DNA of 64,000 bases from Engraulis encrasicolus (GCF_034702125.1 NC_085871.1:36800659-36864658), one strand, 5' to 3'; shown: positions 12,275-23,940, counted from the first letter of the stretch. The notes: generated from the sequence alone by a model not told the origin. Numbers and translations: made by a program.

Positions 12275-12278
<4 letters not shown>
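11772..12278. other. Unassigned non-coding DNA
   Basis: No supported gene or element. Confidence 0.4.

Positions 12279-12352
<74 letters not shown>
12279..12352. repeat. (GT)n microsatellite
   Basis: A GT run of about 74 bp. Confidence 0.98.
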
Positions 12353-12355
<3 letters not shown>

Positions 12356-12379
12356 AGTTAGTGCAGGTAGAATGTGCAG

Positions 12380-12745
12380 TCACACTACAGTAGGAGGGGG
12401 AGGGGGGATCAGGATCCTGGCTGGCTGGCGGATGGGGGGACTGTCAGTGATGGGAGAGTGGGTTGAGTGTTCAGCATCCTGATTGCTTGGTGTATGAAGC
12501 TCTTGGTGAGTCTGGTTGTAGGGGAGCAGAGGCAACTGTACCTCTTTCCAGAGGGCAGGAGGCTGAACAGTTTGTGTGCAGGGTGGCTTGTGTCCTTGAC
12601 ATTCTTCTGTACTTTGTAAGGCCTGTTTTGCTCCGTGCAGCTTTCTCCCCTCACTGTGATGCAGCTGGACAAGATGGAGGGTGTAGCACTTACTTTCTTC
12701 AGTTTGCACAAGAGGTAGAGGCGCTATTGGGCCTTCTCCGGCAGT
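12380..12745 (-). mobile_element. L2-like LINE, C-terminal end of ORF2 (part 1)
   Basis: On the minus strand the frame reads RLYLLCKLKKVS, then HPAHKLFSLLPSGKRY and SFIHQAIRMLN. This is the typical C-terminal end of fish non-LTR retrotransposon ORF2. The upstream part of the same element lies at 16496-16858. The host sequence reads continuously across the gap if the block 12746-16490 is removed. Clade assignment (L2/CR1 group) is from motif style only. Confidence 0.75.
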
Positions 12746-12944
12746 TTAGTTTAGTTTATTTAGTTTAGTTCAGCAGGGACCATGCACAATAGACATTGTT
12801 TACAGAAGTAAAAAGATGGCTTGTGCCAGAGTATATATATAGCTAATTTCCATCTGCAGTCCCTGGACAGGTAAAACAAAAAATAAAATTCAGTACATGA
12901 ACAAATAAGCACATCCATTAGGTCATGTGTTCATAACCCCAAAC

Positions 12945-12975
<31 letters not shown>
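12746..12975 (-). mobile_element. CR1-like LINE copy 2, 3' UTR
   Basis: This matches the 3' end of the long LINE at ~29450-29645: gcagggaccatgcacaata, aaaagatggcttgtgccaga and atctgcagtccctggacagg. It ends in a TTTAG-type repeat tail at 12746-12770. The body resumes at 15399 beyond an inserted block. Confidence 0.8.
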
Positions 12976-12977
<2 letters not shown>

Positions 12978-15396
12978 TGGAAAAGCGATTGCTTTGCCAC
13001 CGTCAAGATGAAACTTTGCGGCTGGAGTGCAGATGCATGTGTAGCATTGTAGCACGTATGACAAATTTGCTTTGCACGACTACGCCACCTAGGGTGGGGA
13101 ACTACCTAGGACATTTACCCCAATTACATTCAACCAGGACACAGTCAACAAGGACACAGGTTCGAGACACTCAGGCAGAGATATGTTCACATGGGTTGTC
13201 ATTTATTCACAGGTGCATTGCATGTTACTTCTGTAGTAGCCCAGAAGGCTGCAAGGAGTTTAATAGTTTGAACACTGAGTTCAGTAATTGTCCATCACAT
13301 TAAACCACATGGAACATGAGTCATATTTCCGGATCACCACATCACATGGCGTCACACACAACTCATATCATAGGTGTGCACGCACACACACACACACACA
13401 CTGCATGGTCCGTCGGAATGGACGGCCAAGCTGAGGCTCAATGGCGCACAAGGAGGTGGACTGCACAATAACCTGCTATGTGGCTTAAAGTGAAAATGAT
13501 CAACTAATGGGTCAGGCTGGAGAGGCTCTCCACTAGCAGCACGGGAAGAGACAGGAAAGATCAGGAAAACACCACAAATTAATAAAACAAAATCCACAAA
13601 ATTCAAAGTAACACTGCAAAATAATAATCACCAAACATGTACACAGCACTGGAAGAGTGAGAAGGTCCACCACCCGAAGACTGGCTTGCTATGGGATGCA
13701 CCTCATACCTGCCCAAAGAGAGAGGAGATACTGAATACAGAGTAATACAACTCCAAATGTTGGTATATGATTATCAATAAGAAAGGACTGGATGGTACTT
13801 ATCTTATGATAGCTAGTAGAGAGATGACCAGCCACATTATACAGAGAAGGGAGGGCAGCCGCCTCAAGTGCCGCACCTGAATAGATCACTTCCACACACT
13901 CATACAGACACACAAGGTGACAATTTCACAGGAGCAAGTAGCTGGTGTCAGCCACCAAACACATAGTAAAAATAAAAAAAACAACAAAAGAAAACAGATT
14001 CACAGAAAACATACAGTGGATTACCACCAGAGTCTACCCTACTGGACCACACAAGCCTTCTCCACAGGCTCACTCAAGATGGCGGCTCCAGGGGAGGTAG
14101 ATTAAAAAAACTCAAAATAACACAAAACTGATCATGAACCGACACAGGACCAGCAGCAACAGAGCAGCAACTCTCCAGCGGCGAGAGGATGTGGGTGCAC
14201 TAATCACTCCACTGCGGGAGATGAAGGGATGATCAATAAGTAACAAGCTCAACGCTCGACATGGCCACTCAGATTAAGCACTTCAGCGATAAATCACCCA
14301 TCTCAGCTAACCCCAGTCTTCACCACTCAACAGGACAATGGGGTGCAACAATCAGCATCAACCACGGAGCGAGCCATCGGCAACGGAGTGGGCTCAGGTT
14401 GCAGGGCCCTAACAAACTGAGCTCCAAGCCAACTGGAGTTCTGGTGCAGCTACCACACAGGTGCCTGGCCACAGCACCACAGCAAGAGGAAGAGGGGCGG
14501 TGCCTCACTCAGTGTCTACTTATATATCACATTAAAGGTCCCAGCAGTAATAGGCCAGCCAATCATGGATTACAGACAGAATCACAGGTCAAATTGAGAG
14601 GTGGAGTTCAATCTGTTACACAAGGATAGGAACTTCACAGCGACCAAGGCTTAGAAAAATATTCGAGCTCTTTTTATTTACTTCTGACACCAAAACAAAT
14701 ATGCACGAGGGCACAATGAAAACTCTCACAGGACACGGTAGCGTTTCTAACTTACGCTGATACATCAGCAGCATTTAGCTACATTTTAACAAACTAAGAC
14801 TGCGCAGATCCAGCTACCTTCTGGTCTTCAGCTGCTCCTTGTTCGTGCACCTGTCTGTCTCTGATTCTGAATCTCCCGTGCACCGAGTGACACGGACATT
14901 TTAAACACACCCTTCTCTTGGGCAAATTCACTAATTACATTCAATTATCCAATAGCTACACAATTGCTGCCTACACTGCTCTTACCGTAATAGCCTACTC
15001 TGCTGCCGGTTTTCAAAAATCACAAACACAAAAACAAAAAGACAATTGCCCTGCGCACATATTACACATTCCCAAATCCCCGTGATATATGAAAAAGTTG
15101 ACCACATCATCAAAACAGTTTACACATTCAAATACACACGTTAAACCCAGTCTCCCCCCACAAGTCATTGATGGAACGCTGCCCCCACGGTGCGCATTCC
15201 GCGATGCAGACATGACTGGCGGAACAAAGTTCATCATGCAAAGTTCTCGGCCGCGAGCCCCGCATGTGTTGCAACTTCCGAGATCCGTGTGCGGGTGTAT
15301 GTGTGCGTTGTGTGTCTGTTCAGTCTATGAAGTTCATCCAACATGCGTCAACTTTGTGTAAGTCATTAAAACCAGTGAGAAGGGTTAGACTACCTT

Positions 15397-15398
<2 letters not shown>
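12976..15398. other. Unidentified 2.4 kb insert inside a (CA)n tract
   Basis: This block interrupts the CA tract of a CR1-like LINE (CA runs at 12946-12975 and 15399-15478). I see no long open frame, no inverted ends and no LTR pair. It has a short CA run near 13384-13402 and a few AT-rich stretches. It may be a decayed retroelement or a rearranged piece of unique DNA. Confidence 0.5.

Positions 15399-15478
<80 letters not shown>
15399..15478. repeat. (CA)n microsatellite in LINE 3' UTR
   Basis: A pure CA run. The sister LINE copy has a CA run at the same point (29687-29769), so it is part of the LINE's own 3' UTR. Confidence 0.95.
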
Positions 15479-15479
<1 letters not shown>

Positions 15480-16490
15480 TAAAATAGCATACAGTTATGA
15501 GTCATATGTTGAATTAAAAACCATATGATTAGCGTTGACAAGACTGGTTGGTTAATATCCATTTTTTTTCACACCCCTTGAGAAGGCCTGATAATCAGTA
15601 ATACTGTTTAAGTTACTGGGTAGACTATTCCATGTTTTGGTTGCCCTGAAAGAGAAGGCTGATTGAGCAAAAGCAGTTTGTCGGTTTGGGAGACTACAAT
15701 CACCCCTAATGGTGGATCTTGACGTTCTGCTCATCTGTTCAGAGCAGGGTTGAACAAATGTTCTTAGAGGTGGGGGTGCTGCATTGTGAATGATTTTATG
15801 AATTAGCCACAGATCAGAAAATTGTATGAATTGTATTCAAAGCTGAGCATGATATACTTTATGGGACAATGGTGGTACTGAAAATATATTCTATCTAAGA
15901 CCTTCAGGGCCTGCTTGTATAGTGAATCAATGGATTTTAAGACAGGCTTGTTGGCCTGGGACCAGCTTGATAAACAATAATGCAAATGGGACATAATCAT
16001 AGCATTGGTATAGGTCAGCATCAATGCTCAATGAATTACGAATATGTCTAAAATTGGATATGCTATACTTTACAGTATTACCCAGCTTTTTAATATGTTT
16101 CTTAAAACTAAGACTGGAGTCTAAGGTCACGACTAAATATTTAAACTCATCGACATTCTTTAGCTGTGTTCCATCAACAACAAAACTGTTACAATGTATT
16201 TTCACAATAGATTTAAACCAAATGTTGTTCCAGACTGGAACAACATTTGGTTTAAATCTATTGTGAAAATACATTGTAATTGTTGGTATTTAGAGTGAGA
16301 CAGGAGTTTTTTAACCACGTTGGTTAGTGTTTGGGTCAGTTTATTGGCCACCTGTACCAGATCTTTGCTGTGTGTGAATAATACAGTGTCGTCAGCATAC
16401 ATCAGTATCTCCACACCATCACATACAGATGGGAGATCATTTATGTAAGTGCTGAACAACAGAGGTCCCAATATGGATCCTTGTGGCCCC
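15479..16490 (-). mobile_element. CR1-like LINE copy 2, ORF2 remnant
   Basis: Minus-strand fragments include the reverse transcriptase piece GPQGSILGPLLFSTYINDLP with MYADDTVLFTH (the YADD catalytic box), then downstream pieces such as LGNTVKYSISNFRHIRNSLS and FSFRATKTWNSLPSNL. All match the LINE at 29450-39455. Frameshifts and a 91 bp palindrome break it. It is 5' truncated, joining the L2-like LINE near 16490, where CAG is shared by both flanks. Confidence 0.85.
16189..16279. repeat. Perfect 45 bp palindrome with 1 nt centre
   Basis: Arms 16189-16233 and 16235-16279 are exact reverse complements about the base at 16234. The sister LINE copy (~30470-30525) has only one arm, so the other is an inverted duplication made after this copy inserted. 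Confidence 0.95.
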
Positions 16491-16495
16491 CAGTG

Positions 16496-16858
16496 ATGTC
16501 GTGTTGGTGGTCCAGGAGAGGTCGTCGCTGATGTGCATTCCAAGGAATTTTATGCTGCTCACTCTCTCCACAGCATCACCATCGATGGTCAGTGGTGGCA
16601 GTTGTTTTTGGCCCCTCTAAAAGTTGACAGCAATCTCCTTGATCTTGCTGACATTCAGCAGGAGGTTGTTGTCGTTGCATCATTTAGCCAGCAGGTCTAC
16701 TTCTTCTCTGTAGTGAGCCTAGTCGACCTTGGTGATGAGGCCCACCAGTGTTGTATCATCCGTAAACTGCACCAGACGGTTGGTGCTGTGGGTCGTTGTG
16801 AAGTCATGTGTCAGCAGCATGAACAGCAGGGGACTAAGCACACAACCTTGCAGAGCCC
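16496..16858 (-). mobile_element. L2-like LINE, RT portion (part 2)
   Basis: The minus strand reads KGALQGCVLSPLLF, QFTDDTTLVGLI (a FxDD-type catalytic box) and IKFLGMHISDDLSW, typical of fish L2-like ORF2. Stops are present, so it is dead. It continues at 12380-12745 and is cut off at 16861 by the Gypsy LTR. Confidence 0.8.
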
Positions 16859-16861
16859 CCT

Positions 16862-17201
16862 TGTGACGGACTGGGTAGTCCTGGGACAGCCCCGCCCTCT
16901 GTCAGCTGTACCTGGTTGATTCGTTTGGCTGTGCTCGGCATCTGATGGAGCGCAGGTGCATATCCTAATGAAGCAGAGTATAAAACCCTGCTACACTGGC
17001 ATGGCGGGGCCTCCCCATTCCCTCCCTTTGGCGGTTTTGGTCTTGATTTGGTCACCCCTAGACATCTTTGCATACACTCACACGATTACTGATCTTGCAC
17101 CACATTATTCTTTATTCTACTTATTTAAATAAATACCCTAAACCGTTATCCTGCGTGTGGATTCCTTTTATGTTGCACCTTTTGAGCCAGGGGTCGTAAC
17201 A
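16862..17201 (+). mobile_element. 5' LTR of Gmr1-type Gypsy element
   Basis: The 340 bp segment starts TGTGACGG and ends GGTCGTAACA, giving the TG...CA ends of an LTR. It has a TATA box (tataaaa, 16979-16985) and a polyadenylation signal (AATAAA, 17128-17133). Directly after it, 17205-17224 reads ttgggatctcgtccaggga, close to a proline-tRNA primer binding site. I found no second LTR downstream. Confidence 0.8.
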
Positions 17202-17974
17202 TAATTGGGATCTCGTCCAGGGATTTAATCCGACGGTTTGTAGGCTACCTTAAGTAGGCCTACATGGTTGTTGCTAATTCGCAATTAGAAATTGGTTTGG
17301 GCCGACGGGTGTAAGCACCTTGATCGGTAGGCTGTTTTTTGGAATCCATGCGCAGAGTTTTTTTTTTCGTGTGAGTTGAAAAGTAGGCTACATTTTTGGT
17401 TCGATTTTTGTTTGCCAAAGGCTGGGGAGGCCCATTTTTTTTTTTGGGCCGCTGTTTTGTTTGTGTGGAAGCCAAAGCAGGTGCAGGTGTCTTTGTGCGC
17501 ACTGGAGAAATTGGCTGGTTAGATCCGCCAGAGCTAACGTGAACCCCCGCGGCAGGTAAGAGCGCTTAACGCTGGTGGTTTATTGTAAACTTTCTTTTGC
17601 TTTTCTGGTGTGTCGAACGCGGGGGGACTGCTTGCATGCAGACCAATCGTATGTGGGCACATGAAGACTAGGTTAAAAGTAGGGCCTCTTTCTCTATTTA
17701 GATGCGGGGCAGCTCAATCTAGTTTACTTTGTAACTCCTGTTGCGGCCGAGATTACCTGCATCGGCAATTTTGTTTGGCTGCACAACATTTATTTTGTTT
17801 GGGTTTGTGAAAGGATGATGTGTTAAAAAGGGGAAAAGTAAGAGAATGTAACTTTGGTAAAAACATTTGTAGGTACGGTAATTGGGCAATTACAAGGGGC
17901 AACCTTGATAATTTCGTTGGTACGGTAATTCTGGGTGCGCGCTTCCTTTTGGAAGTCGGTAAATAACGCGGACC
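17202..17974 (+). other. Gypsy leader: primer site and 5' UTR
   Basis: Non-coding leader between the 5' LTR and the gag start, beginning with the primer binding site at 17205-17224. Confidence 0.65.
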
Positions 17975-20266
17975 ATGGCCTCGTTGTCTTTAAAGGATTT
18001 GGATAAAATGACGGTGGATGAGTTGTTAAAAACTGCAGAGGAACATGCGTTTGATTCCCCACCTAAAGTTAAAAAACCTGCCTTGAAAACGTGGGTAAAA
18101 GACAAACTACAAGAGAAGGGGCTTTTGTTAGAAATTGAACCGACTGGTGCTGATGGGGCTATAGCGCAGTCAACGCCCATAAAGATCGATTCTTCACCAC
18201 ACAAGTCAAATAGTGCAGAGCTGACGTTTGAGCAACAGAAAGAGCTTTTGGAAATGGAGATGGAACAGAGGCGCTTAGAGGCACTGGAACGGGAAAAGGA
18301 AAGACAATTAGAGTATGAGAAACTGAAACATGAAAATCAGAAACTGGAACATGCAAAGGTCATGGCGGAAAGGTCGAACAATGCGTCAAATAGTGAGACA
18401 GGAGATAGGAACTTGTCTCAAAGTGTTAAGTTGTTACCCAAGTTCAATGAAAGAGACCCCGATATTTTCTTTTCATTGTTTGAAAATGTTGCTGATCAGC
18501 GGGGCTGGACGGACTCAGAGCGAACTTTGTTGTTGCAGAGCATTTTTACTGGAAAAGCCCAAGAGGCATTCGTAGCTCTTTCTGCCATTGATCGAAAAAT
18601 ATACACTAAGGTTAAAGAGGCAGTGTTGCGTGCGTTTGAATGGGTACCTGAGGCCTACAGGTCCAGGTTCAGACATTGGAGAAAAGGTGAACTACAAACA
18701 CACACGGAATTAGTGCGGGAACTCAATAGTTTCTTTAACAGATGGCTGGCAGCTGAAAACATAAAAACATTTGAGCAATTAAGTGAACTGATGGTGCTAG
18801 AACAATTTAAAAACATTGTACCCGAACGGGTGGCCACCTACATTAGCGAACAGAAGCCAAAAACTGCTGCAGAGGCGGCTACACTCGCTGATGAGTTTGC
18901 GTTAATTCATAAGAGAAGTACGGAGTATGGGCAGAATTATGATAATGGGTCAACTCGTTATCAGCGTGGCAGCCCTCCTGTATTCAGGAGGAATCAGCCA
19001 GCTCGAAGTGAGAACTCTCAAAACCAGTGCCACAATTGCTTCGAATTTGGTCACTGGAAAAATGAATGTCCTAAACCTAAAGTGTGGCGTGACAATAAGA
19101 ACCAAAATCAAACCTCTGCTCCAAAACCCGTGTTATGTGCTGCACCTGTTACTCCTGCTGTCTCTCATGTAGTTAACCTTGCTGTTCCCTCTTGCCATGG
19201 TGTCTCTACAGATGGTGTCTCTACACTTGCTGATGCGCTATCCTCGGCTGACGGTGACTCGGGTGAGAAACGGTTAGAAGATCGCTATGGTCCGTTTCTT
19301 ACAAAGGGGTTTGTCTCTTTTACAAATGATTCAGAGAAGGCAGCTGTAAGGATTTTGCGTGACACTGGAGCCTCTGAAACGTTCGTTAAGCAATCTGTTT
19401 TGCCTTTCTCTTGTAGCTCCAGCACGGGAAAATCTGTTTTGATTCTGGGAATTGCCATGACCACATTATCAGTACCTCTACACAGGTTGGTGCTGCATTC
19501 AGATCTGGTGCAGGGCGAAGTAGTAGTAGCCGTGCGCCCATCACTACCAGTAGAAGGGGTGGATGTCATTTTGGGAAATGATTTGGCTGGAGGACGAGTG
19601 TGGCCTAGTGGTCCACCTCCGCCATTAGTGACAGCTGTTCCTCTGGAAACCAAGCGAAATTATGGTGCCGACGAAGTCCCTGAAATTTCCAGTGCGTGCG
19701 CAGTACCAAGGGCGAAAAGTCGCGCACGGGGGGCTGAGTCATCTGGTGCGATTGATGTTCAAACTGCCATTAAGTTGCCCACCCTGCCAGATTGTTTAAA
19801 TAACGAAGAACTTATCTCAGCTCAGAGTAAAGATGAGCGTTTGTCTGAGTTAATTGCAAGTGCTTTGCCCGCTGACCATTTGAAAAATGCCGGGTTGGGT
19901 TACTTCATGTTGGATGGGATACTGGTGCGCAAATGGTTGCCGCATGATGGGGAACGGGGAGTAGACATTCTGCAAGTCGTGATACCCGACAGTCTCAAAA
20001 TGGTAGCGTTAAAAACGGCGCACGGGGAAATAGCTGGGCATTTTGGGGTACGCAAAACTTATAAACGTTTATTGAAGCATTTTTACTGGCACCGCATGAA
20101 GAAAGATGTTGTCTCGTTCCTCAAGACTTGCCAAGTGCGTCCAATAACTGGTGAACCAAAGCAGTGCATAAAGCCAGCCCCTTTCCATCCGATCCCTGCG
20201 GTGCGCTGTGTGTTTGAACATTTAATAGTGGATTGTAACGAGAATAACGAGACTCCTCTTTTTTAA
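17975..20266 (+). CDS. Gmr1-type Gypsy Gag-protease-integrase, truncated
   Basis: A 763-residue open frame. Residues ~80-130 are a charged coiled coil. Residues ~150-310 form the capsid region, whose second half (FRHWRKGELQTHTELVRELN onward) looks like a SCAN domain. A zinc knuckle CHNCFEFGHWKNEC follows near residue 350. The aspartic protease motif is DTGASE near residue 465. The integrase zinc-binding start (HGEIAGHFGVRKTY) is near residue 685, but the second cysteine of the CxxC pair is missing. The frame ends just after the first catalytic Asp (FEHLIVDC). No reverse transcriptase lies between protease and integrase. That order is known for Gmr1-like elements, whose Gag is the proposed source of the vertebrate SCAN domain. 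The frame is intact, but the element lacks RT and a 3' LTR, so it cannot be autonomous. Confidence 0.85.
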   Translation: MASLSLKDLDKMTVDELLKTAEEHAFDSPPKVKKPALKTWVKDKLQEKGLLLEIEPTGADGAIAQSTPIKIDSSPHKSNSAELTFEQQKELLEMEMEQRRLEALEREKERQLEYEKLKHENQKLEHAKVMAERSNNASNSETGDRNLSQSVKLLPKFNERDPDIFFSLFENVADQRGWTDSERTLLLQSIFTGKAQEAFVALSAIDRKIYTKVKEAVLRAFEWVPEAYRSRFRHWRKGELQTHTELVRELNSFFNRWLAAENIKTFEQLSELMVLEQFKNIVPERVATYISEQKPKTAAEAATLADEFALIHKRSTEYGQNYDNGSTRYQRGSPPVFRRNQPARSENSQNQCHNCFEFGHWKNECPKPKVWRDNKNQNQTSAPKPVLCAAPVTPAVSHVVNLAVPSCHGVSTDGVSTLADALSSADGDSGEKRLEDRYGPFLTKGFVSFTNDSEKAAVRILRDTGASETFVKQSVLPFSCSSSTGKSVLILGIAMTTLSVPLHRLVLHSDLVQGEVVVAVRPSLPVEGVDVILGNDLAGGRVWPSGPPPPLVTAVPLETKRNYGADEVPEISSACAVPRAKSRARGAESSGAIDVQTAIKLPTLPDCLNNEELISAQSKDERLSELIASALPADHLKNAGLGYFMLDGILVRKWLPHDGERGVDILQVVIPDSLKMVALKTAHGEIAGHFGVRKTYKRLLKHFYWHRMKKDVVSFLKTCQVRPITGEPKQCIKPAPFHPIPAVRCVFEHLIVDCNENNETPLF

Positions 20267-20884
20267 GTTTGTAGCTTTTTCGCGCACCCATAGTTATTTA
20301 TTTTACTCCAGAAGTTGAGCATGCCCTCTGATACACTGTTTACAACATTGTTGACTTTCATTCAAAATGTACTGTGAGCACTTTTCAAATCTCATCTGGG
20401 GTGTGTTTCTGGAACGTTAGCATCTTTCTACAGATGTACTTTAAACGTATCTACTTACTTCAAGGCGAAATACATGCATTTCTCGAAACCTTACCATTCC
20501 CACAGTAAGCCCAAAGTAGTGTGGCTACTTTCCTGAGTCCACACCGCTACTTACTTTCTTGTCATTGCAGTGCGTGACCAAAGAAGCAACAAGAGACAAG
20601 CATGACTAGCCCTTTTGATTGGATGACAACCACATGTGTCTTGCTGACTCATGATTCAGCTGTTTCCTCCTAAATTCAGTGCGTGAAGTACAAAACAATA
20701 GTGTACATCCACCACCAGCACATTTGATGTCACCTCTGACACCATGACTCAGCTGTTTCCTCCACAACACACCTTGTAATTTCTTTGTGAAAAAACACGG
20801 CCGTGGCATTACAATCTGACACCATCCGCACCAACAATGCAGTATTATCTGCATGGCGATTGGATTTTGTTTCATTCCGAGTTG
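20267..20884. other. Retroposon-like junction and non-coding DNA
   Basis: Positions ~20275-20325 (cgcgcacccatag, then agaagttgagc) resemble the 3' end of the retroposon at 56126-56491 (cgcgcacccaaag, agaagttgagcgcg). This suggests that the Gypsy element was truncated at or near another insertion. Two 'cagctgtttcctcc' words occur at ~20659 and ~20749. No gene is seen. Confidence 0.4.
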
Positions 20885-21368
20885 TAATTTGTAAAATATT
20901 TGGATAATAAAGTAGTGGTTCCTCCGGGAAATTCACCTGTTGAACTGTCAAATTCCTAAAAAAGTTCAAAGCGAATTTCATTACATAACCTAGTGGTATT
21001 CACGCTTGCATCCAAATAGGAAAACAGTAGCCACACAGGTTCGAACCCACATGGTTGCAGTGCCACAATTTTGGAAATATCTGGCAGAAATAGATCATTT
21101 ATTTTGTGCATTACCAACACACACGTGCAGCCAAGGGAAAATGTGTTACACTGTAGGGTCCAAAACACGATTTCACGAGTTGTTGTCAACATGCTGCACA
21201 TTGGATTCGAATCTGCGTTGCTCGCGTCTTCCCATTGATTGGCAAGCATAAATACCACTAGGCTATGAAATGAAATTCGCGCAAACATTTTTTGAGTATT
21301 TCTCACGTAAACCAGTGAATTTCCGGGAGTAACCAATACTTTCTAATCCAAATATTTCACAAATTACA
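20885..21368. mobile_element. Foldback element, ~130 bp arms
   Basis: The left arm (taatttgtaaaatatttgga, gggaaattcac, cctagtggtatt) and right arm (aataccactagg, gtgaatttccggg, tccaaatatttcacaaatta) are inverted copies. The loop is non-coding. No target duplication was established. Confidence 0.65.
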
Positions 21369-22919
21369 CATCGAAATGAGACGAAATTCAATGGGTATAC
21401 AGCTAAAAGTATATTATTAGTGTGGGATTCATCAGATTCCAAGGATATGACCTTTTTTCACGAACAAATGACATGACGTGAGTTTGTGTTCTGAACACTC
21501 TCGCAGCTATATCATGACTTTTTGTGCATGTCGATTGATTTTCAGTACTTTTGAACCACAGGATTAAAAGATGTTGACACATATGTGGTCAAATATGTAC
21601 TACACGTTTAGTTAATGGGTGGAGTCACACTCTGAAGTAGACTAGCGCTGTGTGTTACCTTCAGTCATTGTCACATAGCCTACCAATAGGCTACAACATA
21701 ATGTCACAGAATCCATGGAAACCTAATGGAACAAACAAGTCACCTTAGACAGTGTTGTGGCTATGCAGGGCAACACATGCATGAAGGGCAGTGAATGCAT
21801 TAAGAGCACGCATACACCAGCATTTCCGGTGAGGACATGCAATTTTGTTATTATAACTAGTCCCTAGTTCATTTTATGAAACTCTATGAAGAAAGACCTG
21901 GGCAAATATAGCCCATTCCATTCAGTAGACTCATAATTTCTCATGAAGTAGGCTAATTGAATGTTCAGTTGTTTAACCTGGCCTATCTCACATGAAAGTA
22001 GGCCTAGGCCTATATGGCCCAATCAGGTTTTTTTTCCCCCAACACGAAAATCATGATCTGCATTGCCAATCACAAATTAAAGAATGGTCTAATCTTTCCA
22101 ACCACTTTGAAAATCTAACCGAGGGTGTTCCATTTGTGCAAAACTAAATATTGACTCATAAAACAATAGGCGTAGCCTACAGTCCAGAAACTCAAGGCTG
22201 AGAAAAGAATGAGCAGGCACAGTTAGGGTTTGGGGGGGATGTGATATTGGTAAGCAAGAATTCTGTAACCAAACCAAGGGGGGTCTCCGCGACAAGGTTT
22301 TTTTCCGTAGGGCCTATTGCATCCATCACGCACTTGAAAATACAATCCAAATGTTTGTGTTAGCCTATTAGTAGGCATAATACCGCAGCAAACACGAATA
22401 GGCAGCGACCAAGGATCACTGAACCACCTACGTTACTCCGTGGTTGACAACTGTGTCAATTATAGGGACCAATATCCCGGTGCCCTTACCTTGCGTTGTC
22501 TTGACCGCAGAATGTATCCCAACCTCTAACTGTAATCCACAATCATGGTCCCAAATTCCAATGTGTAATCCACATATAGTAACAGCAAGAAAGGGACTTT
22601 TGTGCTATTTAGCTATCCCACTCAGCGCAGTAGCATGTCATTTTTCCGACGCCTCTTTGGTCCGACGCGTCAATATTCCGAAAATTTCCCATTGATCCTA
22701 CAGCCCACTAACTCGAAATAATTAAATGAAACCCTTTGCTCCGACAGCTCAATGTTCCGACCAATGGCTGTTTGGGGTCGGTCATCATCCCAGGTGGTAT
22801 GTCCTGCTTTTCCCGGTGCCAAGTAGACTTCAGCTGCATGCGCTGCGATGAGCACAGATGCCGTCACCCCTAAACATAACATGTCATTAATGCAATGTTG
22901 CCAAGTTGCCATATTGTGC
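21369..22919. other. Unassigned non-coding DNA
   Basis: No gene or bounded element was recognised. Several 'aggcctac' words occur, as elsewhere in the window. Confidence 0.4.
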
Positions 22920-23940
22920 CCTACCCAAAACCATTCCTAACCCTAGACCTAGAATTTGGCATTCAGATTAGTTCTTGGCACTAGGGTTTCTTTAACCCTA
23001 GACCTAGATTGTGGCACTCAGACTTATTTTTCGGCATTAAGACCTAGATTTTGGCATTCGGACTTAATTTTTGGCAATTAACCCTAGACCTAGATTTTGG
23101 CATTCGGACTTAATTTTTGGCAATTAACCCTAGACCTAGAATTTGGCATTCAGACTTAGTTCTTGGCACTAAGACCTAGATTTTGGCATTCGGACTTAAT
23201 TTTTGGCACTAGGGTTTCTTTAACCCTAGACCAAGATTGTGGCATTCAGACTTATTTTTCGGCATTAAGACCTAGATTTTGGCATTCGGACTTAATTTTT
23301 GGCAATTAACCCTAGACCTAGAATTTGGCATTCAGACTTAGTTCTTGGCAATTAACCCTAGACCTAGAATTTGGCAATCAGACTTAGTTCTTGGCACTAG
23401 GGTTTCTTTAACCCTAGACCTAGATTGTGGCATTCAGACTTATTTTTCGGCATTAAGACCTAGATTTTGGCATTCGGACTTAATTTTTGGCACCTAACCC
23501 TAGACCTAGAATTTGGCATTCAGATTAGTTCTTGGCACTAGGGTTTCTTTAACCCTAGACCTAGATTGTGGCATTCAGACTTATTTTTCGGCATTAAGAC
23601 CTAGATTTTGGCATTCTGACTTAATTTTTGGCAATTAACCCTAGACCTAGATTTTGGCATTCGGACTGAATTTTTGGCAATTAACCCTAGACCTAGAATT
23701 TGGCAATCAGACTTAGTTCTTGGCACTAGGGTTTCTTTAACCCTAGACCTAGATTGTGGCATTCAGACTTATTTTTCGGCATTAAGACCTAGATTTTGGC
23801 ATTCGGACTTAATTTTTGGCACTAGGGTTTCTTTAACCCTAGACCTAGATTGTGGCATTCAGACTCATTTTTCGGTATCAAAACCTAGATTTTGGCATTC
23901 AGACTAAATGTTTGGCTCTAGGGTTTCTTGACTTAGTGCC
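22920..23940. repeat. Satellite with CCCTAGACCTAG-type units, forward block
   Basis: A sub-unit of roughly 45-50 bp (taaccctagacctagatt, then tggcattcggactta and atttttggca) recurs about twenty times. The variant ggcactagggtttctttaa marks irregular higher-order units of about 90-230 bp. The open frames through it are by-products of the repeat. Confidence 0.9.

Noticed and set aside
14261..14629. 122-codon plus-strand frame
   Set aside because: Low-complexity composition, no motif, and no splice or promoter context.
21031..21250. tRNA-like words (ggttcgaaccc, ttcgaatctgcg)
   Set aside because: No cloverleaf can be built. They lie in the loop of a foldback element.
23674..23907. Open frame of 77 codons with repeated LDLDCGIQT
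   Set aside because: It is a by-product of the satellite period being compatible with an open frame. There is no start context and no homology that I recognise.
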